From: Planctomycetota bacterium
GTDB taxonomy: Bacteria > Planctomycetota > UBA1135 > GCA-002686595
Direction: 5' to 3'
DNA length: 64,000 bases
Assembly (NCBI GenBank): GCA_012960475.1
Contig: DUBE01000030.1
Coordinates: 49,930-113,929, forward strand
The notes beneath the pieces are model-generated. The model was not told where the DNA came from. It did not search any database and saw only the letters and a program-made list of their open reading frames with translations. Of the stretch, positions 7,559 through 16,171 are shown one piece after another (position 1 is the stretch's first letter; each line of letters opens with the position of its first letter). Both the position numbers and the translations under genes were made by a program.

Positions 7559-8428
7559 TCAAGGCACCCGGAACGCGTCCAACTCCTCCTGGCTGAGGGT
7601 CATGCCCGGATCACGGGGCACAATTTCAAACTGCTTCAGAGCGGGCTCGTCGCCGGAATGTTCCTCCAGCAGATTCACCACACGCTCCACGCATGATTCC
7701 AGGAACAACTCAACACCGGCATCGTTGGAGAGGTCGATTTCATTGGAGTTTCCGGCCCAGCCCACGAGCTGCCCTTGATCGGATCGAGCCCGAGCCAAGA
7801 GTGCCCCGCGAACGCGCCAGCGGATCTGACCTCCGCGTTCCTCCACTTGCACTTCGTCGTCGATGCGCATCAAGCGCTCAGTCAGAAAAGTGAGGCGTTC
7901 TTCGCTGGCAGTATCCAGGTCTGCTGTGGCCGCCAGCCCCAGCTCAGGATTTCCCGCCCGTCCCAGAGCGACCTCCGCCAACCAGGTCCCGCTGGCCTTG
8001 CGCGTACGCGCTTCGCAGAGCACAAACAAACGCAGATCGCCATTCATGGCTGCCAAACGCTCACAAAGGGCCGCGTCGCCGCCGGTGGACACCACCACGA
8101 TCTCAGGCGCTTGATGCAAATCCAACACCGGATCATCAAGCAAACGCGGCAGCCAATTGGACAGTTGAGGTAGGGCAGAGATCAGGTCCAGACTACGCAG
8201 GGCGATCTGCGCGCCGTCAGGATTCTCCACCAGCACCAGAATCAGCCGGCCATCGCCATCCACCAACAGGTAGTCCGCATCGAAGGGCCCCGCCTGGAGC
8301 CCCTCATCCACCAGACGCGCATCGGGAAATGCGTCTTGCAAGCAAGACGCCAGTTCCAGGGACGCTTCGGAGGCTTGATCGAGGGGTTTGGGTGCCATGG
8401 GCAGAAGGCTTACCCTAAGGGCTGTCAT
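7559..8428 (-). CDS. Conserved-looking cytoplasmic protein of unknown function
   Basis: I do not recognise a family. About 289 residues from ATG 8428; ATG 8398 or a TTG at 8467 are alternatives. There is no signal peptide or membrane helix, and the protein is acidic. The N-terminal third contains DADYLLVDGDGRLILVLVE, an Asp followed by a strand, a turn and a second strand ending in Glu. That pattern is seen in PD-(D/E)XK nuclease-like folds, and a weak resemblance is all I claim. The C-terminal half has strands with VEERGGQIRWRVRGAL and an acidic helix EDEVQ... region. It sits between ruvC and the FlhG-like ATPase on the same strand, which says little about its job. Confidence 0.6.
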   Translation of the reverse strand: MTALRVSLLPMAPKPLDQASEASLELASCLQDAFPDARLVDEGLQAGPFDADYLLVDGDGRLILVLVENPDGAQIALRSLDLISALPQLSNWLPRLLDDPVLDLHQAPEIVVVSTGGDAALCERLAAMNGDLRLFVLCEARTRKASGTWLAEVALGRAGNPELGLAATADLDTASEERLTFLTERLMRIDDEVQVEERGGQIRWRVRGALLARARSDQGQLVGWAGNSNEIDLSNDAGVELFLESCVERVVNLLEEHSGDEPALKQFEIVPRDPGMTLSQEELDAFRVP

Positions 8429-8519
8429 CCACCAGTTCAATTCCCGGTAGCATCCCAGGGGGTCCAAGGGCCTGGTCCAAGGGAAATCGGATCAAGAGCT
8501 CCGATCTTGGAGCAGTCTC

Positions 8520-9077
8520 CTAGAGCCCCGCAACCCTACCTGCGAATCGGCGCCGATTGTGGAGGGTCAGGGCCACCGCCAAGGCATCGCTGGCGTCCAG
8601 GGATCGCAAGGGGCCCTCCAGGCCCAGTATCTGGGCCACCATTGCCCCCACCTGCTCCTTGCTGGCCTGGCCGTTGCCCACCAGCATCTTCTTGACCTCT
8701 GCGGGGCTTATCTCCAATACCTCTCCGGTCACCGCCGCAGCACAGGCCAGAGCCACCCCCCGGCCCTCGCCAATGCGCAGGGCCGTGGCGGGGTTCTTGC
8801 CGCTGTAGCCGCTCTCGATGGCCACCGCCACCGGGCGCAGGCGGCGGAAAACCTCATCCAGTTCCTCCCGCAGGTAGGCCAAGCGCGCCGCAGGGCTGAA
8901 GCTCTCCGGGGCTCGCAGGGTGCCCGCCCCCAGGAGTCGGGGACCGCTACTGGCTACAACCAGGGCCCCATAGCCCACCTTCCGGGTGCCCGGATCGATG
9001 CCCACCAGAATTTCTCGACCGTGCCCCTCGGGCAACTGGGGAAAATGGTCACGGACCCTGGAGCTTGGACGGGGCAT
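8520..9077 (-). CDS. ruvC: Holliday junction resolvase RuvC
   Basis: Endonuclease that cuts Holliday junctions with RuvAB during recombination, as a homodimer. 185 residues, normal for the family. The acidic catalytic residues are in place: IDPGT near the N-terminus, AIESGYSGKNP in the middle (Glu), and the closing LDASDALAVALT pair of Asp. I chose ATG 9077 because the extra residues back to a TTG at 9104 are not conserved and because a TAGGGT element lies exactly 7 nt before this ATG. It is divergent from ispD with only 35 bp between starts. ruvA and ruvB are not adjacent. Confidence 0.93.
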   Translation of the reverse strand: MPRPSSRVRDHFPQLPEGHGREILVGIDPGTRKVGYGALVVASSGPRLLGAGTLRAPESFSPAARLAYLREELDEVFRRLRPVAVAIESGYSGKNPATALRIGEGRGVALACAAAVTGEVLEISPAEVKKMLVGNGQASKEQVGAMVAQILGLEGPLRSLDASDALAVALTLHNRRRFAGRVAGL

Positions 9078-9084
9078 CCCCTGC

Positions 9085-9090
9085 ACCCTA
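9085..9090 (-). promoter_or_regulatory. Candidate -10 element of ruvC, leaderless spacing
   Basis: TAGGGT on the minus strand, 7 nt before the ruvC ATG. On the other strand the adjoining bases read TACCCT (9089-9094), 18 nt before the ispD start, so the 35-bp gap could carry two back-to-back promoters. Confidence 0.4.
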
Positions 9091-9112
9091 CCCTTCTGCA
9101 GCAAGCAATCCC

Positions 9113-9853
9113 ATGACTCCTACCCCGAACCCTTCTGCGGAAACTACAAAGGCCCTCGTGCCGGCGGTGCTGGTAGCCGCGGGCCGCTCCCGGCGGCTGG
9201 GTGGAAGCGTACCCAAGGTCTGGCTGGAGTTAGCGGGCGAATCGGTGCTGCTGCACTCCCTGCGCGCCTTACGCGGAGCAAGTTCCGTGGGACCGATCGT
9301 GGTAGTGGCTCCCGAAGAAGATCACGCTGCCATTGCGGACCTGGTGCAAGCGCAAGACCTGGGGCCCGTGACCTGCACGAGGGGAGGCGAGGCGCGAACA
9401 GATTCGGTGCGCCAGGGGCTCTTGGCCTTGGATGCGAACTGCGGTCTGGTGTTGGTGCACGACGCGGCGCGGCCCTTGGTCTTGTCAAGCGACATAGACG
9501 AGTTGGTGCAAGTTGCTCGAAGTTCGGGCGCGGCGCTGCTTGCCAGTCCGGTGCGGGACAGCTTGCACCAGGCTCAAGAAGACCGAGCCATCAAAGCAGT
9601 GCCCCGAGAAGATCTTTGGGCGGCAGAGACCCCACAGATCATGGACCGCGATCTGTTATTGGAAATCTCATCCGAAGCACGCAAGCAAGGGCTCTCCCCC
9701 ACGGACGAAGCAACCCTTTACGAAATATTTGTGGGTCCGATCAGCCTGGTACGTTCCAGCGCGCCTAATCCAAAACTCACCTGGGCACCTGACCTCGCCT
9801 TCTTCGAATTCATCCTGCACGGGCGCCACAACCCACGGAGTTCCCCCTCATGA
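9113..9853 (+). CDS. ispD: 2-C-methyl-D-erythritol 4-phosphate cytidylyltransferase
   Basis: Couples CTP to methylerythritol phosphate in the non-mevalonate isoprenoid pathway. About 246 residues from ATG 9113. The frame is open upstream to 9065 but that stretch is proline-rich and unlike the family. The nucleotide-binding start is LVAAGRSRRLGGSVPKVWLEL, with the glycine-rich loop and catalytic Arg and Lys. GGEARTDSVRQGL, LVHDAARPLV and ETPQIMDRDLL follow in order, and TDEATLYE is the metal/substrate segment. Its stop overlaps the ispF start by ATGA, so the two successive or near-successive steps are translationally coupled. Confidence 0.95.
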   Translation: MTPTPNPSAETTKALVPAVLVAAGRSRRLGGSVPKVWLELAGESVLLHSLRALRGASSVGPIVVVAPEEDHAAIADLVQAQDLGPVTCTRGGEARTDSVRQGLLALDANCGLVLVHDAARPLVLSSDIDELVQVARSSGAALLASPVRDSLHQAQEDRAIKAVPREDLWAAETPQIMDRDLLLEISSEARKQGLSPTDEATLYEIFVGPISLVRSSAPNPKLTWAPDLAFFEFILHGRHNPRSSPS

Positions 9854-10335
9854 TCCAAACACGCGTAGGCCTGGGATTTGATTCCCACAGACTGGTGGAG
9901 GGGCGGCCCTGCATCCTGGGGGGCGTGCTCATGGACCACCCCGCAGGACCACTAGGACATTCAGACGGGGACGCGGTCTTGCACGCAGTCATGGATGCGG
10001 TCCTGGGAGCTGGGGGGCTCGATGATCTGGGAACCCTCTTCCCCGACACGGACGAGACCTGGAAAGACGCGGATTCCAGCGCCTTGCTGAGGGATGTCTG
10101 CAAGCGGGTCACCGAGGCGGGCTGGATGGTGGGCAATCTGGATCTGGTGATCGCCACCGACGGTCCGCGCATCGCTCCCTATCGCGCAGCCATGCGGAAG
10201 AACATCGCCGACTGTTTACACATCGAAACGGACTGCGTCAATGTCAAGGGCAAGACCCTTGAGGGCTTGGGCGCCCAATCTGACGCAGCTGGCGTCGTAG
10301 TGCAAGCGGTGGTGTTGCTGCAGCGCAGAGCCTAG
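9850..10335 (+). CDS. ispF: 2-C-methyl-D-erythritol 2,4-cyclodiphosphate synthase
   Basis: Forms the cyclic diphosphate in the same isoprenoid pathway, as a zinc-dependent homotrimer. 161 residues. The zinc ligands appear as GFDSHRL and HSDGDAVLHAVMDA, followed by DLGTLFPDTD and the late NVKGKTLEGLG loop. The ATG overlaps ispD by 4 bp. Its stop TAG shares a CTAG with the stop of the convergent ABC exporter (10332-10335). Length and motifs are complete, so function is secure. Confidence 0.97.
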   Translation: MIQTRVGLGFDSHRLVEGRPCILGGVLMDHPAGPLGHSDGDAVLHAVMDAVLGAGGLDDLGTLFPDTDETWKDADSSALLRDVCKRVTEAGWMVGNLDLVIATDGPRIAPYRAAMRKNIADCLHIETDCVNVKGKTLEGLGAQSDAAGVVVQAVVLLQRRA

Positions 10336-12311
10336 CCGGACGTTGCCTCGGGTCTGCTGCCTTCCTGCAGCCGCCAGAGCCGACAGTAGAGGCCATCCTG
10401 AGCCAGTAGTTCCTCGTGGGTGCCAAGTTCCATGAGTTCTCCCTCGTCCAGCACAGCAATGCGATCCGCGCGCCGCACAGTGGACAGGCGGTGGGCGACC
10501 ACGAGCACGGTATGCTTGGCCATCAATCGATCCAAGGCCTCTTGCACCTGGCGCTCGCTCTCGCTGTCAAGCGCACTGGTGGCCTCATCGAGCAACAGCA
10601 GGGGCGCTTGACGCAAGAATGCCCGGGCGATCGTGATACGCTGGCGTTGGCCACCGGAGAGCCGCTCGCCGGCGTCTTCCACATCGGTGTCGAAGCCCAG
10701 GGGCAGGTCCTGGATGAACTCCAGAATCCCTGCCGCCGCAGCTGCCTCTTCGATCTCGGCCTGGGATGCATCCTCGCGCCCATAGCGGATGTTCGCGCCC
10801 ATGGTGGTGTGAAACAGAAAGGGAACCTGAGTCACCATGGCATACTGCTTGGTCCAGGAATCCAGGCTGATCTTGCGCAGGTCAAGGCCCGAGCCAACCT
10901 CCACAGTGCCCTGATCGGGATCCAGGAAGCGCGCCACCAGATCCACCAATGTGCTCTTGCCGCAACCCGAGGGGCCCACCAGGGCCAGGGTCTCGCCAGC
11001 GCGAATCGTCAGGTTGAAGTTCTTGAGGGCCGGTTCTTCGCTGCCTGGATAGGTAAAGGTCACATCCCGCAGCACGACCCCGTCCCCAAGGCCCTCAGCG
11101 GCCTCGGCTCCCCTTTGCTCGATGATGTCGACTCGCTCGTCAAACAAGTCGCGCAGGCGGTCCGCAGCACCCTCGGCTTGGGCCACCTGCCCCAGAGCGC
11201 GAGTGGTGCGCTTGATCGAAGCATAGCTGCGACTGACTAGCATGAAGAAAGTCAGCATTTCACCCGGATCGCGTTGCACACCGCCTCGGACCGCCAGCCA
11301 ACCCACCAACATGACGATCATGCCCAGGCCCGCGTGGGTATAAAGAATCGTCCAGGCGCTTGAGATCGCGGTCACCTTGGCGAGCCGCACAGCCTCATGC
11401 ACATACTGGTCGTTGGCTTCTTTGAAGCGCGCTAGTTCCCGGTCTTCCGCGCGATAAGCCTTGACCGTGCGAATGCCCTGCAGCATCTGGGTCAAGACCT
11501 GCATGGAAGCGCCCAATTTGGTCGCTGACTTGGTGCTGCGTTTCTTGACCTTCTTCAAGATCAAACCAACAGGCACCACCAAGAGCGGCGTGCCGAGCAA
11601 GACAACGAGGGTCGCCTCCGGTGCCACAAAGAATGCCCAGCCCAGGGCGGTGATCGCCATCAGGGGTTCCTGCACCAGGTCCCGCAGAAAGAGATTGACC
11701 ACGGTCAGGGTCTGTCCCACATCGGCACTGACTCGTGACAAGAGGTCTCCGAAACGCCGCCGCCCATGAAACCCAAGGGAAAGCCGCATCAGATGCCCCG
11801 CCAGACTCTGACGAAGGGCCACGATCATGCCGTGCCCCACCCGAGCGCTGAGGATCGCCGCAAGATACTGGGCCAAAGCAGCGATGACCGCCATGATCGA
11901 GATCACGATGGCCACCACCCCCAGAAGATTCAGCCGACGTTCAGGGGTCAAATCGCCCGGGTCCCCAAGCAGGCGCTGGTTGAGCCAGCCGCGGGCCTGC
12001 GCAAGGACATCGTCGGGTGGCGTTGGCTCGGGCTCGGGATTGCCCAGGGCTTGCAGGGCCTGGGTCAGGTTGACGTCACCCGGGTTCTCGTTACTAGCTG
12101 CCTCCAATGCCTCTCGGGCTGCCGCCAGATCCGGCTGGTCCTCGTTCGATTCCGCAAACAGCAGGGTCCAGGTGGGCTGCAACAAAAGATAGGTGCCCTG
12201 CTGCAGCAGAGCGCCCAGACCGTTGAGCACGAAGACCAATGCCAGAGCCCCGATGAAGGGCTTGGCATAGGGCGCCAGCAAGCGAAAGAGACCCCGGGGA
12301 TTGCGGAACAC
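10332..12311 (-). CDS. MsbA-type ABC exporter (fused permease-ATPase)
   Basis: A 659-residue half-transporter that should work as a homodimer in the inner membrane, exporting lipid, lipid-linked or drug-like substrates. Residues about 20-330 form the six-helix permease. Residues about 400-650 form the ATPase, with Walker A GPSGCGKST, Q-loop TQVPFLF, signature RLSGGQRQRI, Walker B LLLLDEATSALD and the switch His in VAHRLSTV. The odd point is a loop of about 90 acidic residues between helix 1 and helix 2 (about residues 52-140), where MsbA has only a short turn. The GTG at 12311 is the likely start, with TATAGA 7 nt upstream. Convergent with ispF. Confidence 0.9.
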   Translation of the reverse strand: MFRNPRGLFRLLAPYAKPFIGALALVFVLNGLGALLQQGTYLLLQPTWTLLFAESNEDQPDLAAAREALEAASNENPGDVNLTQALQALGNPEPEPTPPDDVLAQARGWLNQRLLGDPGDLTPERRLNLLGVVAIVISIMAVIAALAQYLAAILSARVGHGMIVALRQSLAGHLMRLSLGFHGRRRFGDLLSRVSADVGQTLTVVNLFLRDLVQEPLMAITALGWAFFVAPEATLVVLLGTPLLVVPVGLILKKVKKRSTKSATKLGASMQVLTQMLQGIRTVKAYRAEDRELARFKEANDQYVHEAVRLAKVTAISSAWTILYTHAGLGMIVMLVGWLAVRGGVQRDPGEMLTFFMLVSRSYASIKRTTRALGQVAQAEGAADRLRDLFDERVDIIEQRGAEAAEGLGDGVVLRDVTFTYPGSEEPALKNFNLTIRAGETLALVGPSGCGKSTLVDLVARFLDPDQGTVEVGSGLDLRKISLDSWTKQYAMVTQVPFLFHTTMGANIRYGREDASQAEIEEAAAAAGILEFIQDLPLGFDTDVEDAGERLSGGQRQRITIARAFLRQAPLLLLDEATSALDSESERQVQEALDRLMAKHTVLVVAHRLSTVRRADRIAVLDEGELMELGTHEELLAQDGLYCRLWRLQEGSRPEATSG

Positions 12312-12318
12312 GGGAGGA

Positions 12319-12324
12319 TCTATA
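12319..12324 (-). promoter_or_regulatory. Candidate -10 element of the ABC exporter
   Basis: TATAGA on the minus strand, 7 nt before the GTG start. A perfect 14-bp palindrome, GACGGGGCCCCGTC, lies just upstream at 12333-12346 and could be an operator. Confidence 0.35.
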
Positions 12325-12378
12325 GGGCCCGCGACGGGGCCCCGTCAACGAACAAGAAGATGCCCGAGGCAAATGAGG

Positions 12379-12404
12379 GCGGGGCCTCCCGTAAGGCGCC
12401 CCGC
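12379..12404 (-). terminator. Weak GC-rich hairpin downstream of the SurA-like gene
   Basis: GCGGGGC (12379-12385) pairs with GCCCCGC (12398-12404) around a 12-nt loop. On the minus strand the stem is followed by a short TCATTTG tract, so it is at best a weak intrinsic terminator between the chaperone gene and the ABC exporter. Confidence 0.3.
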
Positions 12405-12449
12405 AAGCTGGGTTCTACCACAGCCGCCCTGGGTCAGGCAGGTGGTCGA

Positions 12450-14432
12450 TCAGCGCCTGCTGAGGCCAGAAACCTCGGCCGCCTGCAAGGTCTCGTGCGC
12501 GAATCGAGCAAATTCGCGACGCACAAAGTCCTCTTGCAGCAGGCCCAACTGGCGCTCGTCCCGGTAGTTGACCGGCTGGCTGGGGCGCAGTGTCTTGACG
12601 CTGTAGACCAGGTAGTAACCCTTGTTTCCTTTGTAAGGACCGCCCACCTGGCCTTGCTCCAACTCAAAGAAGACCTGATCCACCACATTGTCGTTGGACA
12701 GGTAATGGGAGAAAGTGCTCTCGTTGAGGGCGCGCTTGAGGTCGTTGCGGGTCTGGGGATTGCCATTGAAACGACCCTTGTTCCGCATGCCGATCATGGC
12801 GGGCATCTTGCCTGTGGCGGGCATGGGCGCATCCCAGTATTCACTGTGCAAGTTCATCAACTCTGCCCACCACTGATCGAAGGGCTGCACCTTGGGGACA
12901 AAGTCCACGCCCTCTTGCAGAGCGATGCGGCGCTCCTCGTCCTCGGCGAATAGGAGGTCGATGTGTGCGTCGACCATGGCACGCAGACGATAGGCTTCCT
13001 CTTCGGCACCATCCCAGCCGTCTTCCTTCCACTTGTTGTTGGGATAGTCGAAGGCGGAGACCAGCAGAGCCTCAGCTTGCACCTTGGCCAGCCCCATGAT
13101 GCCATTGCCCACGGGCATGTAGGCCTGCATCTCTTTGGACAGGTTGTTGTTGCCGTCCAGGTTCAGCCTGTGGGGAATCGAGCGGCGGTAGGATTCGACC
13201 AGATAGAGGTAGTCGTTGTAGACCTCCATGGAGGGAAAGTTATGCCCCTGGAGAGCCAAGAAGTCGAGGTTGAACATACTGCCCTGAAGGGAAGCGCGGG
13301 TCTCCAGCAACAGGTTCAGGAATTCGTCCCAGGGCACAAGGTCACCACTTGCGCCCATGACATCTGTAACCGCTACAAAGAGCGCCAGGAACTGCTTGGC
13401 TTCGTGGATGTCCTGGTCGGTAAAGGCATCCTTGAACTCCTCATAGACATCAGCAGTCTGGATGGCGGCCTCAAGCCCACCGCCCGCAACACTGATAAGG
13501 GTATCAGCAGGCAGTCCGTCGAGTTTGCCCATGATGGTGACCACATTAGGGTCACTGAGCGTGGAAATCACAAAGTCGCGCAGCAGCGACATCATCATTT
13601 CATCCTCACGGGGTTCAAAGGAACCGTGCTCCTCGTTCACCAGAGAATCCAATGCGGCACGCTCTTCGTCGGTCAGAGCATCCCGCGTGCGCCCATCGTA
13701 TTGCTCCTGGAGCAATTGGCCTTCAGTAGTGGCGCGCTTCGCTCGCCAGGCTTCACCACGCATGCCGTAGGCTTCCTGATAGTCCTCAACCAGATCAAAG
13801 GAAGGAGATCCGGCGTGGACTGCCTCCAGAGTGATGTCAGGCCAGATTTCGGTTGAGCCAGGGAAGAAGATTGTGTCAAACCGCAGGGTCTGCTCAACCT
13901 GATCGATGTACCAATCCCAATTCTGGTAAGTACGCTCGATTTCTGTGCGCAGATCCAAGCTGGGGTAGCGCTCGTAGAACTGCGCCGCTTCCCTTATCAA
14001 ACGCTCTTCGAGTTCCTTGGGGTCGAACCGGTAAACCGATAGAAATTCATCCACCAGACCCTCGATTGCTGCCTTTTCTTCGCCGCTGAGTTCAGAGAGG
14101 TCTTTGCCATCGTAGTCTTCGTCAAGAATCTCCTCCCTGCGCATAAAGGAGCGCAGTTCCATCTCTTGAGACAGCAGTACTTCCATCTTGCGAGACTCCA
14201 AGCCACCACGACCCTTGCCGTAACACAGGTAGCGCATGATCTCCATGTCGGGGATGCGCTTACCATTGACAATCAGGGGCTCGCCGAAGATCGACGGGCT
14301 GCCGTCGTCCTCAACGGTGATCGTGGGGAAGAATTCGACTTCTGAGGCAGCAGGAGCGACGTCCTGGGTCGCCAGGGCCGGAGCAGGAACGAGAAGGAGG
14401 ACGCTAAGAAACGCTTGGCTTGAGATGTTCAT
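12450..14432 (-). CDS. Exported SurA/PpiC-like (parvulin-type) chaperone-like protein
   Basis: About 660 residues from ATG 14432, starting with a signal peptide (MNISSQAFLSVLLLVPAPA, then ALA before the mature start). Near residue 50 VNGKRIPDMEIMRYL matches the start of SurA N-terminal domains. The C-terminal 80 residues carry the parvulin end pattern VFFELEQGQVGGPY, KGNKGYYLVY and a final helix with REFARFAHETL. The middle (about 130-560) is a long acidic helical region I do not recognise. It is therefore probably a periplasmic folding or proline-isomerase-like protein with a degenerate or expanded core; enzyme activity is not shown. A second, shorter SurA-like protein is encoded divergently at 15452. 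Confidence 0.6.
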   Translation of the reverse strand: MNISSQAFLSVLLLVPAPALATQDVAPAASEVEFFPTITVEDDGSPSIFGEPLIVNGKRIPDMEIMRYLCYGKGRGGLESRKMEVLLSQEMELRSFMRREEILDEDYDGKDLSELSGEEKAAIEGLVDEFLSVYRFDPKELEERLIREAAQFYERYPSLDLRTEIERTYQNWDWYIDQVEQTLRFDTIFFPGSTEIWPDITLEAVHAGSPSFDLVEDYQEAYGMRGEAWRAKRATTEGQLLQEQYDGRTRDALTDEERAALDSLVNEEHGSFEPREDEMMMSLLRDFVISTLSDPNVVTIMGKLDGLPADTLISVAGGGLEAAIQTADVYEEFKDAFTDQDIHEAKQFLALFVAVTDVMGASGDLVPWDEFLNLLLETRASLQGSMFNLDFLALQGHNFPSMEVYNDYLYLVESYRRSIPHRLNLDGNNNLSKEMQAYMPVGNGIMGLAKVQAEALLVSAFDYPNNKWKEDGWDGAEEEAYRLRAMVDAHIDLLFAEDEERRIALQEGVDFVPKVQPFDQWWAELMNLHSEYWDAPMPATGKMPAMIGMRNKGRFNGNPQTRNDLKRALNESTFSHYLSNDNVVDQVFFELEQGQVGGPYKGNKGYYLVYSVKTLRPSQPVNYRDERQLGLLQEDFVRREFARFAHETLQAAEVSGLSRR

Positions 14433-14760
14433 GAATGCAAGAGTGCCGCCAGATTGGAAGGGGATCGGTGTCTGCGGGCGGAGATGGTACGGATCCAAAC
14501 GGTGGTGTGAGAGGAATTGGATCGGATCAATCGGGGGATTGGCTTGATTGCCTCACAGGGTACTGGCCCCTTTGGGAGTCGAAATCCTTGATGCCCCTCC
14601 TCCAGGGCCCCTGAACCGGGTAGCCGAGCAGGTTGCCACGGGATAGAGCCCCCACAGGAGCCTCAAACCAGGACCACGGCACAGGGAGGGGCCGATAGCC
14701 CCCTGAAGGCCACCGGGGGCCGCCTCCCGGCTACCCTCAGTACCTCCCCACCCCGCCAGC
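14433..14760. other. Divergent intergenic region
   Basis: 328 bp between two divergent starts. It contains a 6-bp GC hairpin, GCCCCC (14698-14703) with GGGGGC (14715-14720), and a TACCCT hexamer about 27 nt before the plus-strand start. I see no clear promoter pair and no RNA gene. Confidence 0.35.
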
Positions 14761-15450
14761 ATGTCCTATCAGCCACGAACGATTGCCTACCTCGCTGAGG
14801 TGATGCACCCTCCCCTGGCACCAGATCCCAGGGCAATCCAGCGGCTGCACAACGAGTTCTTTCAGGAAAACGACCCAACCTACACCTCGTTTCATGTGAG
14901 CGACTCCGGGCCAACCCTCTCGAATCCTGCCTCAAGACCCGGGGCGGTCTCGTCGGTCTCCTTCCTACAAGATCGCATGCTGTTTCGAGAAGAGTTGGGG
15001 GGCCTGCTGACCGATCAGTTCGCTCAACGTGTCCGCCGAGTTTGCGAGCGCATGGCAACGGAACGCAAGATCCCGGTATTCCTGGCCCAGGTGATCACAC
15101 TGCGGTCACTGGTCAACGCCAAGAACCGTCGGGACACCCGTGAGTTCCTGGCCAAGGACATGCTGCGTATCGATGCGGGCCTTGATGCCTTCTCCCACCC
15201 ACCCGCAACCCTGGGGCTGCGTATGGCCTTCCCCGCCAGGAGTGCTGATCAACCTGCCACAGCTGTGCGCGTGGAGTCCTACAACGCGGACCCGCGATCC
15301 CTCTTCTTAGAGACCCAGACCACTTATGGTCCACTCGTAGTAGACCGTGGTCTTGAGGCCATAGAACAGCGAGTCCTCGATTCCTATGGCCAACTCACCG
15401 GGTCGGTGCTCGACTTTGTTTCCCGCTTTGACCGGCCGGGGGAATCCTAG
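14761..15450 (+). CDS. Unknown cytoplasmic protein, first gene of a four-gene set
   Basis: Not recognised. 229 residues, no signal peptide or membrane segment. The N-terminus contains EVMHPPLAPDPRAIQRLHNEFF, followed by two strands and a helical centre around FREELGGLLTDQFAQRVRRVCER. The ending is LTGSVLDFVSRFDRPGES. The layout (short strand near PPL, long helical centre, beta-rich C-terminal third) has a faint similarity to the TIGR04255-type family, which I cannot support firmly. It is followed by an exported lipoprotein after one base, so co-expression with envelope proteins is likely. Confidence 0.6.
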   Translation: MSYQPRTIAYLAEVMHPPLAPDPRAIQRLHNEFFQENDPTYTSFHVSDSGPTLSNPASRPGAVSSVSFLQDRMLFREELGGLLTDQFAQRVRRVCERMATERKIPVFLAQVITLRSLVNAKNRRDTREFLAKDMLRIDAGLDAFSHPPATLGLRMAFPARSADQPATAVRVESYNADPRSLFLETQTTYGPLVVDRGLEAIEQRVLDSYGQLTGSVLDFVSRFDRPGES

Positions 15451-15451
15451 G

Positions 15452-16171
15452 ATGAACACGCTCCAGTCCTCGACCTGCCTGCTGCTGTGCACTGCTGTGC
15501 TCAGCGGTTGTGATCCGCCCCTGCCCAAGAAGAAAAGCGCACAGGCCAGCGGGATCCCCGTGGAACAGGCCGCAGACTGGCCCGAAGGCACAGTAATCGT
15601 CGTAGGCAACGAACCGATTCTCGCCTCCGAAATCGAAAACTGGGCGGACACTATCGCCTTGGTGGAACCCTCCCACTCAAGGCCGGATCACCTGCGCAAG
15701 GCATTGACCAATCTGGTTCTGCACAAGAAGGTCGCGCGCCAGATCCTGCCAGAGGAATGTGAACGCGCTCGCATAAAGGCTGTGCGTGCTTTGGAGGACC
15801 TTCGCAGCGGTAGCGGTATCTCCAAGGAAGGGCCCCAGGTAGTTCGCGTGACGGGCGCCTGGAATGACATCGAGCAAGACATAGGTCTCGACCGCTGGGG
15901 AGCCTCCCGTGGACAGAATGCTCGCAACTGGCAGTTGCTTGAGACGCTCGGAGGCTGGTCGGTCATGCGCGCCTCCATGACACCGGCGGAATGGCTGCCC
16001 AATTCCGATGTGACTATTGAGCATGTGACCTTCTATTATCTGGAACCCGCTACTATGAAGCGTGAGATCGAAACAGCCCTTGAGAAGCTCCCGATCCGCG
16101 TCCTCGACAAGCAGTGGCGCGAGATCTTGCCTGTTTACTACGACCACCTCGTGACCAACGAGTCCCCATGA
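15452..16171 (+). CDS. SurA-like N-terminal-domain lipoprotein
   Basis: 239 residues from ATG 15452, one base after the previous stop, preceded by a GGGGG run that may serve as a ribosome binding site. The lipoprotein signal is clear: hydrophobic LLLCTAVLSGC with Cys at residue 20. The mature part begins with VVGNEPILASEIENW, the strand-turn-helix typical of SurA and PpiD N-terminal domains, and continues with helices (LTNLVLHKKVARQIL) usual in that fold. No parvulin catalytic domain follows. A periplasmic foldase or chaperone anchored by lipid is the best inference. Its stop overlaps the next start by ATGA. Confidence 0.6.
   Translation: MNTLQSSTCLLLCTAVLSGCDPPLPKKKSAQASGIPVEQAADWPEGTVIVVGNEPILASEIENWADTIALVEPSHSRPDHLRKALTNLVLHKKVARQILPEECERARIKAVRALEDLRSGSGISKEGPQVVRVTGAWNDIEQDIGLDRWGASRGQNARNWQLLETLGGWSVMRASMTPAEWLPNSDVTIEHVTFYYLEPATMKREIETALEKLPIRVLDKQWREILPVYYDHLVTNESP

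Noticed and set aside
7368..7562. A 64-codon TTG frame overlapping the stop of the unknown 289-residue gene.
   Set aside because: Residues are not protein-like. The 31-codon frame in another phase is better, though also weak.
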